From the NCBI GenBank assembly GCA_021818075.1, contig JAKAFD010000018.1, forward strand, positions 1-14,792: 14,792 nucleotides of DNA, read 5' to 3'. Below are positions 1 to 4,783 of the stretch, one piece after another (within the stretch, counting starts at the first letter, position 1; every line of letters starts with the position of its first letter). Position numbers and translations under genes: made by a program. Origin of the DNA: a bacterium (GTDB taxonomy: Bacteria; Patescibacteriota; Patescibacteriia; Patescibacteriales; Patescibacteriaceae). Under the pieces are notes generated by a model that saw only the letters and a program-made list of their open reading frames with translations, was not told the origin of the DNA and searched no databases.

Positions 1-276
1 AGTCCACATTGTTGTGGACTTTGGATAACTTATTTTAGAAAAATAACAGGTTATCCACACCTTATTAACATTCCAAAGTCCACGCTACTGTGGACTTTGG
101 CAAAAATGGACGGTTTTTATGTTTTTAAAATTCCAAAGTCCACATTCTTGTGGACTTTGGGTTGTTTAAAAAAGTGAATAAGTTGTTGATAACTAGGTCC
201 AAAGTCCACGCTACTGTGGACTTTGGAGTATATTAGAACACGAAATGACCATTGTCCAGAAATTTGTGGACTTTGG
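1..276. repeat. Palindromic repeat cluster A (CCAAAGTCCAC-N6-GTGGACTTTGG)
   Basis: Three complete 28-bp palindromes lie at 73-100, 133-160 and 199-226. Each has perfect 11-bp arms, CCAAAGTCCAC and GTGGACTTTGG, around a 6-nt centre (GCTACT, ATTCTT, GCTACT). A fourth copy (1-24, centre ATTGTT) is cut by the window edge, and a lone right half sits at 266-276. Spacers are AT-rich and carry a perfect DnaA box at 51-59 and one-mismatch relatives at 20-28 and 184-192. No credible protein gene overlaps. The arms share TGTGGA with the DnaA box. Function is unknown: a protein-binding array, hairpin-forming dispersed repeat or origin-like element are all possible. Confidence 0.9.
51..59 (+). promoter_or_regulatory. 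DnaA-box-like site TTATCCACA
   Basis: The nonamer TTATCCACA equals the high-affinity DnaA box of well studied bacteria. It lies between palindromes of cluster A. A single 9-mer can occur by chance, but two more perfect copies occur in cluster B in the opposite orientation. That DnaA binds here is inference. Confidence 0.45.
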
Positions 277-285
277 GATAAAAGT

Positions 286-454
286 TGAGGTCACGGCGAG
301 AGTTTCGCCTCGTCCTCGCTTCCGCTCAGACTCGTTGGACGCGGCAGCGCCAAACCCTGTGCTCGCTCGGGTTTGGCGGCGTTCGACTTCGTTTTGCGTC
401 GTCCTGAATTACGGCGCAAAACTCGTCTCTCTGCTGCCGGGTTCGACTCCCACC
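286..454 (+). other. GC-rich hairpin-rich element bounded by tRNA-Cys-derived sequence
   Basis: This block is clearly more GC-rich than its flanks and folds into a chain of hairpins: 295-299/305-309; 311-315/337-341; and a 6-bp stem 342-347/434-439 (CGGCAG/CTGCCG) enclosing two further hairpins, 348-357/369-378 (10 bp perfect) and 391-401/412-422 (11 bp with one G-U). Its left edge, 286-302, matches the tRNA-Cys 3' region 509-525 at 15 of 17 bases. Its right edge, 439-454 (GGGTTCGACTCCCACC), is a perfect inverted copy of 518-533 in the tRNA-Cys T arm. An 80-codon frame runs through it but resembles no protein. It could be a structured RNA ending at the terminator at 474-501, or a remnant of an insertion at the tRNA. 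Confidence 0.5.
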
Positions 455-473
455 ACTATAACTAATTTTAAAC

Positions 474-501
474 AAAAAACGCGCTAAAAAGCGCATTTTT
501 T
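474..501. terminator. Bidirectional intrinsic terminator between hairpin element and tRNA-Cys
   Basis: GCGC (481-484) and GCGC (491-494) form the stem core around TAAAAA. A-tract 474-479 pairs with T-tract 496-501, so a U-run follows the hairpin on either strand. On the minus strand it lies 10 bases after tRNA-Cys. On the plus strand it would end any transcript through the hairpin element. Confidence 0.75.
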
Positions 502-510
502 ATTTAAATG

Positions 511-582
511 AGGTCACGGTGGGAGTCGAACCCACGAATGACAGTTTTGCAAACTGTTGCCTTACCACTTGGCTACGTGACC
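511..582 (-). tRNA. tRNA-Cys (anticodon GCA)
   Basis: Read on the minus strand this is a full cloverleaf. The 7-bp acceptor GGTCACG/CGTGACC is perfect, and the anticodon stem ACAGT/ACTGT encloses loop TTGCAAA with anticodon GCA. The T arm is GTGGG-TTCGACT-CCCAC. The discriminator base is U73, an identity element typical of tRNA-Cys. CCA is not encoded, so the mature end needs a CCA-adding enzyme. A terminator lies directly downstream, and an AGCT-rich palindromic spacer lies upstream. Confidence 0.97.
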
Positions 583-590
583 AATACAGC

Positions 591-650
591 GATTAGCTGT
601 GAGCTATAAGCTATTAGCTAATAGCTCAAGGCTTATAGCTTAAAGCTTGT
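591..650. repeat. AGCT-rich palindromic spacer
   Basis: The motif TAGCT/AGCTA recurs many times. AGCTATTAGCTAATAGCT at 609-626 is a perfect 18-bp palindrome, and AGCTATAAGC (602-611) pairs with GCTTATAGCT (631-640) as a 10-bp inverted repeat. It sits directly upstream of tRNA-Cys on the minus strand, where its promoter should be; no good -35/-10 pair was found. Confidence 0.7.
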
Positions 651-683
651 TTTATCCTATCAAATACGAGGGTTTTATTCAAG

Positions 684-717
684 AAAAAACCGCCCCGAGG
701 ACGGCTGGGACGGTTTT
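684..717 (-). terminator. Intrinsic terminator after 3D-domain gene
   Basis: On the minus strand AAAACCGTCCC pairs with GGGGCGGTTTT (11 bp, one G-U) around a 10-nt loop and runs into TTTTTT. It begins 13 bases after the stop codon of the upstream gene. Confidence 0.88.
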
Positions 718-729
718 GGATCAATAAAA

Positions 730-1281
730 TTAAATGTTTTCAATCTTTTTAACGAGATGAACCTTTAATTTTCTGCGGCCAAACTTTAAAGCCTCCTTTT
801 TTTCGGTCTTTTTCATAGCAATGTCCACATGGTTGGTATAGCGAGAATTCATTCTATCGGTCACTAAACAGCGTCCATAGCCCTCAATTTCCAGAATGGT
901 GCCAAAGGGCACTATATTGGAAGCGCAGCGTTTATAGCCCAATTCTAAGGCCAGGCAGATGTTTTCACCGTTAGCCGCGGTACAGGGCGAGCCGTCAGTT
1001 TGGCTCGGATCGCCGACATTATAGGCACTGATGCCCTTAACGCCCAAAGGAGTAATAACAAACTCTTCTTTTATCGGCTCGGGGACATCATCGACCTGGT
1101 CGTCAATAACCGGGGTTTCTTGAGCAATCTGGGCATTATCATTAGTATTTTTAACCTCTTCCAAGGCTAAGGCGCCGCTAGGCGACAATAATAGGTTATA
1201 AGCCAGGGCCGCCAAAAGCAGTCTGGTAATTAGTTTTAGGCTGTGTTTATTGAATATTTTTCTACTATAATCCTTGGTCAT
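730..1281 (-). CDS. Secreted 3D-domain (double-psi beta-barrel) protein
   Basis: A 183-aa protein from ATG at 1281. The frame is open to a TTG at 1347, but that codon lies inside the promoter (1338-1366), so the ATG is preferred. Residues about 8-39 form a basic-then-hydrophobic signal peptide with a likely cleavage after SGALA. An acidic linker follows (about 41-73), then a C-terminal domain (about 80-180) of 3D type, named for three conserved aspartates. Here D142 (TDRMN) and D153 (HVDIAM) are clear, and D91 or D96 may be the third. The motif PFGT-x-L-x-IEGYG (125-136) is typical of this fold, shared with RlpA and MltA-like wall enzymes. Cysteines 100, 109, 119 and 138 could form disulfides outside the cell. 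A role in peptidoglycan remodelling is inferred from the family. Confidence 0.85.
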   Translation of the reverse strand: MTKDYSRKIFNKHSLKLITRLLLAALAYNLLLSPSGALALEEVKNTNDNAQIAQETPVIDDQVDDVPEPIKEEFVITPLGVKGISAYNVGDPSQTDGSPCTAANGENICLALELGYKRCASNIVPFGTILEIEGYGRCLVTDRMNSRYTNHVDIAMKKTEKKEALKFGRRKLKVHLVKKIENI

Positions 1282-1337
1282 AATTGGCCTAATTAAAAAA
1301 TCCCTAGCATATAGCAAAGGGATATTTAGGATAGGGT

Positions 1338-1366
1338 ATAGTAGCAAATAATCAATTTGATGTCAA
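1338..1366 (-). promoter_or_regulatory. Sigma70-type promoter of 3D-domain gene
   Basis: On the minus strand TTGACA (1361-1366) and TACTAT (1338-1343) are separated by exactly 17 bases. Transcription would start near 1331, giving a leader of about 50 nt to the ATG at 1281. It overlaps the alternative TTG start at 1347, arguing against that start. Confidence 0.85.
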
Positions 1367-1408
1367 TGGTTTTTAAAGAAAAATTAACTAATTTTTGGCT
1401 AACATTAG

Positions 1409-1768
1409 CTAAAAAATATTTTCAAAATGTCTAACTTTAGCCAATTTTTCCTCCTCATTTAGGCAAATAGCCACCAAATCAGCCCTGGTATTATTGGGAT
1501 TTAACCGTTGTTCCAGGCAGTACTGCCAGACAGCTTTTTTGAGTCTGTGAATTTTGAGAGCATTAAGCTGTTCTTCCGGTCTGACCGGACTTAGGCTGCT
1601 GGCAGTTTTAACCTCAATAAAAACAGTCAAATCGCCTTGTTGGGCGATTATATCAATCTCTTTGTGGCCGAGCATTTTGTTTATCTCCAGTATTTTATAG
1701 CCTTTGCCGACTAAATAGCGCGCGGCCAGCTTTTCTCCAAGTTGGCCCAAAGAATTACCTAAAGACAT
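1409..1768 (-). CDS. yraN: UPF0102 family protein YraN (endonuclease-like fold)
   Basis: A 119-aa protein, the usual length for UPF0102. Near the N terminus is the family motif LGxxGExLAxxYL (about 7-19). It is followed by the restriction-endonuclease-like core: E37-I-D39 in KEIDIIAQ and E52-V-K54 in FIEVK, the positions expected for metal-binding residues. Biochemical function in bacteria is not settled; a nuclease or DNA-processing role is inferred from the fold. The ATG at 1768 begins two bases after the U-tract of a terminator hairpin and has no ribosome-binding site. A TTG at codon 7 (1750), preceded by TTTAGGT, could be the real start and would still keep the family motif. It stops with TAG, 61 bases before the promoter of the next minus-strand gene. 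Confidence 0.92.
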   Translation of the reverse strand: MSLGNSLGQLGEKLAARYLVGKGYKILEINKMLGHKEIDIIAQQGDLTVFIEVKTASSLSPVRPEEQLNALKIHRLKKAVWQYCLEQRLNPNNTRADLVAICLNEEEKLAKVRHFENIF

Positions 1769-1770
1769 AG

Positions 1771-1795
1771 AAAAACCCCAATTTAAGGGGTTTTT
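1771..1795 (-). terminator. Intrinsic terminator abutting the yraN start
   Basis: On the minus strand AAAAACCCC, loop TTAAATT and GGGGTTTTT form a perfect 9-bp hairpin with U-tract. It lies directly after the stop of the membrane-protein gene (1798) and ends two bases before the yraN ATG. It could be a true terminator or an attenuator controlling yraN. Confidence 0.8.
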
Positions 1796-1797
1796 AG

Positions 1798-2181
1798 TTA
1801 TTGAGGAATATATTTTTTATTGATTTCTTCTCTATCCGCCTCTGTTTTTTTGATTTTTAGCCGTTTAACCCGTTTAAAGATGATAGTCAGCCAGGCAACC
1901 ATTTCTGCCAACCAAAGAATTAACCAAAATTTAGCGGCCAAGAAGGGGACTAACTCCAGGCTGAAAAACATTATAACGAGGGCTAATAGAACATTAGTAA
2001 AGGCAAAATCAGCTAAACTTAGCCACATTTTGCTATTATAGCCGCGGTCTTTCATTATTTTCAGGAAAGTAAAAAAGGCAGCCAACAGAATAATAAAAAG
2101 CCCCATGATAATTTTTGGATAATGGCCCAGGGGCGCCGGTCTTGAATTAAACCAATAAGCTAAGGTAAACAGATTAGACAT
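1798..2181 (-). CDS. Small membrane protein, three predicted segments
   Basis: A 127-aa protein of unrecognised family. Three hydrophobic stretches are visible: about residues 24-42, 56-76 and 79-101, separated by short basic linkers. The C terminus (about 102-127) is strongly charged (KRVKRLKIKK, then an acidic-basic mix), so it probably lies in the cytoplasm. The gene begins two bases after the stop of the methyltransferase gene (TAA-CT-ATG) and is surely co-transcribed and probably translationally coupled with it. A terminator follows at once. No catalytic motif is visible, and no function is proposed. Confidence 0.8.
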   Translation of the reverse strand: MSNLFTLAYWFNSRPAPLGHYPKIIMGLFIILLAAFFTFLKIMKDRGYNSKMWLSLADFAFTNVLLALVIMFFSLELVPFLAAKFWLILWLAEMVAWLTIIFKRVKRLKIKKTEADREEINKKYIPQ

Positions 2182-2183
2182 AG

Positions 2184-2741
2184 TTATGCTTTGACAAATA
2201 ATATACCAAAATGGTATTTGCCGGCCTCAAATTCCTCCTCTTTAATTAAGCCGGTCTTATTTGCTGAGTTAATAATGAATTCTTTATTTAGGCGAGAGCT
2301 GACCTCCGGGCCAACCGGCGAGGAGATTTTTTTCCAGTCAACCACTACCAGCCGCCCGCCCTTTTTTAATAACCTGACCGACTCTTTAAGGATATCGTCC
2401 GGTTTGGCTGATTCATGTAAAATATTAACCAAAAAGATTAAATCAAGGCTATTTTCTTCAATTTTTGTCGCTTTAAAGGTCTCAATATCGCTCCAAACTG
2501 TTTTAATTTGGCTAATATTATGCTCTTTTGCTTCTTTTTCCAAAAGTTGCAGGTTGCTTTTGATAATATCTACCGCGTAAATCAGACCTTTCTTGCCCAC
2601 CGCTTTGGCAGATAAAAAAGAAAAATAACCATTTTTACCGCAACCAAAGTCACCAACTTTTTCGCCTTCTTTGATTTTAGCTTTTTCCAAAATTAAGTCA
2701 ATATTCAAAAGATTGGTTTTTAGCGGCCTGTTTATTGTCAT
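2184..2741 (-). CDS. Class I SAM-dependent methyltransferase
   Basis: A 185-aa protein with the Rossmann methyltransferase motifs in order. Motif I is VGDFGCGKNG (29-38), which binds S-adenosylmethionine. An acidic residue (D58 in YAVDI) ends strand 2 and should hold the ribose. DLIFLVNILHE (100-110) is the motif IV/post-motif helix, and KKGGRLVVVDW (126-136) is the motif after strand 5. The size and the GGRLVVVDW strand resemble UbiE/Methyltransf_11-like small-molecule enzymes; the substrate cannot be told. It is the first gene of a two-gene transcript with the small membrane protein. There is no obvious Shine-Dalgarno before the ATG. A strong extended -10 promoter lies 43 bases upstream. 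Confidence 0.92.
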   Translation of the reverse strand: MTINRPLKTNLLNIDLILEKAKIKEGEKVGDFGCGKNGYFSFLSAKAVGKKGLIYAVDIIKSNLQLLEKEAKEHNISQIKTVWSDIETFKATKIEENSLDLIFLVNILHESAKPDDILKESVRLLKKGGRLVVVDWKKISSPVGPEVSSRLNKEFIINSANKTGLIKEEEFEAGKYHFGILFVKA

Positions 2742-2783
2742 ATAGGTTGATAAAATTTATAGACATTAAATAAAACTTTATAC

Positions 2784-2812
2784 ATTATAGCACCTTTTTA
2801 CTGAGACAACAA
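2784..2812 (-). promoter_or_regulatory. Extended -10 promoter of methyltransferase gene
   Basis: On the minus strand a perfect TATAAT (2784-2789) is preceded by TGC (extended -10, TGnTATAAT) and, 17 bases upstream, by a weak -35 TTGTTG (2807-2812). The transcript would begin near 2777, about 36 bases before the ATG. Confidence 0.8.
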
Positions 2813-2917
2813 TTTATTTTGGGATTTTTAGTTCGGATTTTGTTTGTCTGGTGTGGTCATTTTTTTTATGGAACTCGGTTGGCCGGGTTGGGGGATAAAA
2901 AGGATAAAAAATTTTTT

Positions 2918-3018
2918 CCAAAGTCCACAGTAGCGTGGACTTTGGAAAAAACGACTTTCTGTGGATAAGTCAGCTAAAAATGCCTCCAAAGTCCACAAGA
3001 ATGTGGACTTTGGAGGCA
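2918..3018. repeat. Palindromic repeat cluster B, inverted relative to cluster A
   Basis: Two more copies of the palindrome lie at 2918-2945 (centre AGTAGC) and 2986-3013 (centre AAGAAT). The second is extended to perfect 16-bp arms over 2981-3018. Both centres are the exact reverse complements of those in cluster A (GCTACT, ATTCTT). The 40-bp spacing matches the 38 bp between the copies at 133-160 and 199-226. Two perfect DnaA boxes accompany them. A 63-codon frame crossing this block is an artefact of the repeats. The rest of the 2813-3045 spacer is AT-rich and shows nothing else. Confidence 0.9.
2960..2968 (-). promoter_or_regulatory. DnaA-box-like site (TGTGGATAA on plus)
   Basis: Perfect reverse complement of TTATCCACA, placed between the two palindromes of cluster B. 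Its orientation is opposite to the box at 51-59, in keeping with the whole cluster being inverted. Confidence 0.45.
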
Positions 3019-3025
3019 AAAAAGC

Positions 3026-3034
3026 TGTGGATAA
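3026..3034 (-). promoter_or_regulatory. DnaA-box-like site (TGTGGATAA on plus)
   Basis: Second perfect copy in cluster B, eight bases beyond the extended palindrome at 2981-3018 and 11 bases before the A-tract of the adjoining terminator. Confidence 0.45.
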
Positions 3035-3045
3035 CTCAAGTTTTT

Positions 3046-3085
3046 AAAAAAAGACCCCAGGTAGACTTAATATCTACAAAGGGTC
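3046..3085 (-). terminator. Intrinsic terminator after the 177-aa gene
   Basis: On the minus strand GACCC (3081-3085) pairs with GGGTC (3053-3057) and inner GTAGA with TCTAC, around loop TATTAAG with a small internal loop. Seven T follow (3046-3052). It lies seven bases after the stop codon. Confidence 0.82.
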
Positions 3086-3092
3086 AAATAAT

Positions 3093-3626
3093 TTAAGGTT
3101 TTTTAAGTTCCCACTTAAATTCCCAAACACCATCTAAAAATGGAAATATATGCTTTTCCCAAAAAGAAAGCGCTTCCAGGCTTAGTTCACGATGTATTAT
3201 TTTATGAAACCTTCTTATGGCTTTTTCTCGGACTTTAGCGGAATAAGGCTTCGTAGACGCACCAAAAATAGCGGCCGCGGTCAAAGATGCTTTATTTAAG
3301 TCTTCCGGGTCTAATAAAAGATGCCCGGATGCCCACGCCGTCCAGATAATAAAGGCCTGCTTGTTGTTAAAAACATCCGGCATGATTTTTTTGGGGTTAA
3401 AAGTAAGGCAAAACGGCCTAAGATAATAGTATTTTTTCCATAGGTCATCTAGCCCTCTTGTGCAATCATATTGTAAAAATTCGGCATTTTTGTCATCAAC
3501 AAGATCCTTCAACTTTTGCTCCGCTGTTTGTACAAACAGCCTTTCCTCGTCATTTAGAGAACCTAAAGCATAGTTTTTTAGATTTTCTAATTCTTCAACT
3601 CCAAAAGGGATAAAGTTAGTAATCAC
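3093..3626 (-). CDS. Unrecognised 177-aa soluble protein
   Basis: I do not recognise this family. The start is GTG at 3626, preceded by a good ribosome-binding site (AGGAG, 8 bases upstream). The protein is soluble, without signal peptide or membrane segment. It is rich in aromatic residues and predicted helix: a charged N-terminal helix region (about 10-50), a central WTAWASGHLLLDPEDL stretch (about 95-110), an alanine-rich segment, and a basic region KVREKAIRRFHKIIHRELS near the C terminus. No cysteine cluster or known catalytic motif is visible. The gene follows tRNA-Ala on the same strand with 45 bases between and no clear promoter, so it is probably co-transcribed with it. A terminator follows directly. 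Confidence 0.75.
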   Translation of the reverse strand: MITNFIPFGVEELENLKNYALGSLNDEERLFVQTAEQKLKDLVDDKNAEFLQYDCTRGLDDLWKKYYYLRPFCLTFNPKKIMPDVFNNKQAFIIWTAWASGHLLLDPEDLNKASLTAAAIFGASTKPYSAKVREKAIRRFHKIIHRELSLEALSFWEKHIFPFLDGVWEFKWELKKP

Positions 3627-3671
3627 GGCATTTTCTCCTAATTTGTTTTTAAATGTTCAAAATATATAGTG

Positions 3672-3745
3672 TGGACTGTAAGGGAGTTGAACCCTTGACC
3701 TTCGCGATGCCATCGCGACGCTCTAACCAACTGAGCTAACAGCCC
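3672..3745 (-). tRNA. tRNA-Ala (anticodon GGC)
   Basis: Minus-strand cloverleaf with acceptor GGGCTGT/ACAGTCC that contains the G3-U70 wobble pair, the main identity element of alanine tRNA. Anticodon stem TCGCG/CGCGA encloses loop ATGGCAT, anticodon GGC. The T arm is AAGGG-TTCAACT-CCCTT and the discriminator is A73. CCA is not encoded. It starts only 12 bases after the stop of the HTH/LAGLIDADG-like gene, leaving no room for its own promoter, so it is probably cut out of a longer transcript. Confidence 0.97.
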
Positions 3746-3757
3746 GTTTGTGCCTTT

Positions 3758-4423
3758 TTAACCAAGTAATTCAGCTATAATTTTTAATTCATTGTAAATA
3801 TTGGCGGAAAAATAATCAATACGACATACTCCTTTATAATCAGGTTTTTTAGACGGTTTGCCAATTGTTCTGACATCAATCTGCGCTTTATAAAATTGGC
3901 CAAGAGGAATCTGTGTAATTTGCGACCAATATTCCTCCAATTTTTTTATATCTTGGTCGGCTCGACACTGTAAGGTGCATCTGAATTTTTGGCTGTCAAT
4001 TAAATAACATTTTCTAAGGAGTTTTAAAAAGAGGCTGATAATTAAGGGGTTTGAATTGCCAAACATTAAAGAACTTTTTTGAGAGCTTGAACCCTCGCAT
4101 AAGTAAAGCATAGTTAGGGCAATTTTGGCAACCCCCTTGTCTTCAAGTAGCGGGGCCAAGTTTTCGTTTTGCTCAACAATTGTCTGTAAATAAGTTTGCC
4201 TTTTGATTTTATTGGTCGCTAAGGCAACCGCCCTTGCTTTTTCAACATTTAATAGCGCGCTGAGTTTAATTTTATTTTTATAGCTTAAAGGCATCGAAAT
4301 ACCGCGGCACCAATAAGAAAGCGTGCCTTTTGGTATTGGTGTTTTTAGAATGGCCACGATTTCTGCGTAGGTTTTTCCTTGTTTTCTTAAAGTTATTGTT
4401 TTTTGTTTTAGTTCAGTGCTCAT
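3758..4423 (-). CDS. HTH plus LAGLIDADG-like domain protein
   Basis: A 221-aa protein from ATG at 4423. The frame is open to 4459, but those codons lie inside the promoter, so the inner ATG is chosen. Residues about 4-41 (RKQGKTYAEIVAIL then KGTLSYWCRGI) look like a helix-turn-helix. A lysine-rich linker follows. Residues about 99-215 resemble the LAGLIDADG/homing-endonuclease fold: IALTMLYLCEGS (101-112) sits where the LAGLIDADG helix with its acidic residue (E110) would be, followed by FGNSNPLIISLFLKLL and EEYWSQITQIPLGQFYKAQI. This assignment is from recalled family pattern, not from a search. With one such motif the protein would have to dimerise if it were a nuclease. It may equally be a DNA-binding regulator. 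It is flanked by two tRNA genes and precedes tRNA-Ala in the same transcript. Confidence 0.8.
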   Translation of the reverse strand: MSTELKQKTITLRKQGKTYAEIVAILKTPIPKGTLSYWCRGISMPLSYKNKIKLSALLNVEKARAVALATNKIKRQTYLQTIVEQNENLAPLLEDKGVAKIALTMLYLCEGSSSQKSSLMFGNSNPLIISLFLKLLRKCYLIDSQKFRCTLQCRADQDIKKLEEYWSQITQIPLGQFYKAQIDVRTIGKPSKKPDYKGVCRIDYFSANIYNELKIIAELLG

Positions 4424-4430
4424 GTATAAA

Positions 4431-4459
4431 ATTGTACCATAGAGCTTATCAATGTGCAA
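4431..4459 (-). promoter_or_regulatory. Promoter giving a near-leaderless mRNA
   Basis: On the minus strand TTGCAC (4454-4459) and TACAAT (4431-4436) are 17 bases apart. Only seven bases separate the -10 box from the ATG at 4423, so transcription should begin at or within a base or two of the start codon. Confidence 0.78.
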
Positions 4460-4491
4460 TAAAGTATTTTGGCGAAAACTACACCTTTTTG

Positions 4492-4563
4492 TGTCCCCGG
4501 CAGGAATTGAACCTGCATCTAGACGTTAGGAGTGTCTTGTTCTATCCGTTGAACTACGGGGAC
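4492..4563 (-). tRNA. tRNA-Arg (anticodon CCU)
   Basis: Minus-strand cloverleaf with perfect acceptor GTCCCCG/CGGGGAC, D stem GTTC/GAAC and T arm GCAGG-TTCAATT-CCTGC. The anticodon loop CTCCTAA gives CCU, reading AGG. The anticodon stem AGACA/CGTCT has an A-C mismatch at its loop end. Discriminator is A73; CCA is not encoded. A possible promoter lies 15 bases upstream. Confidence 0.96.
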
Positions 4564-4577
4564 GATAAGATTAATAT

Positions 4578-4606
4578 AAACTAACAAAAAAAGCCTTATT
4601 TGTCAA
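4578..4606 (-). promoter_or_regulatory. Possible promoter of tRNA-Arg
   Basis: On the minus strand a perfect -35 TTGACA (4601-4606) is followed, 17 bases on, by TAGTTT (4578-4583), a poor -10 box. The start would fall near 4571, eight bases before the mature tRNA. The strong -35 and position make it plausible. Confidence 0.45.
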
Positions 4607-4717
4607 AGAAAAACCTTTACCCCAAGCGGCTTTTAAGCTTATATTTTTGGCCTAAAATTTAAGTAAGCAGGCTGTTTACAAAGATTTCAAAACTCATTAA
4701 AAGATTAGCCGACGGGG

Positions 4718-4746
4718 TTTACAAATCAGTCCATTATGCCTAAAAT
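4718..4746 (+). promoter_or_regulatory. Sigma70-type promoter of bactofilin operon
   Basis: TTTACA (4718-4723) and TAAAAT (4741-4746) are 17 bases apart. Transcription would start near 4753, giving a leader of about 30 nt. The rest of the spacer 4607-4717 shows no other feature. Confidence 0.7.
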
Positions 4747-4783
4747 ACCATTGTAAAGATTAAAAAAATTTAAAGCTAAAATT

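Noticed and set aside
1..276. CRISPR array
   Set aside because: Repeats are short perfect palindromes with irregular spacing (about 32 and 38 bases between complete copies), no cas genes are near, and a related inverted cluster occurs 2.7 kb away.
286..454. tmRNA or a tRNA with a large insertion
   Set aside because: The T-arm-like end has only three stem pairs, no matching acceptor strand was found, and there is no tag reading frame.
245..487. 80-codon plus-strand frame through the GC-rich hairpin block
   Set aside because: It starts in the repeat cluster, runs through inverted repeats and a tRNA-like T arm into a terminator, and has no ribosome-binding site or family likeness.
2828..3019. 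63-codon minus-strand frame
   Set aside because: It consists largely of the two palindromes and the DnaA box of cluster B; not a gene.
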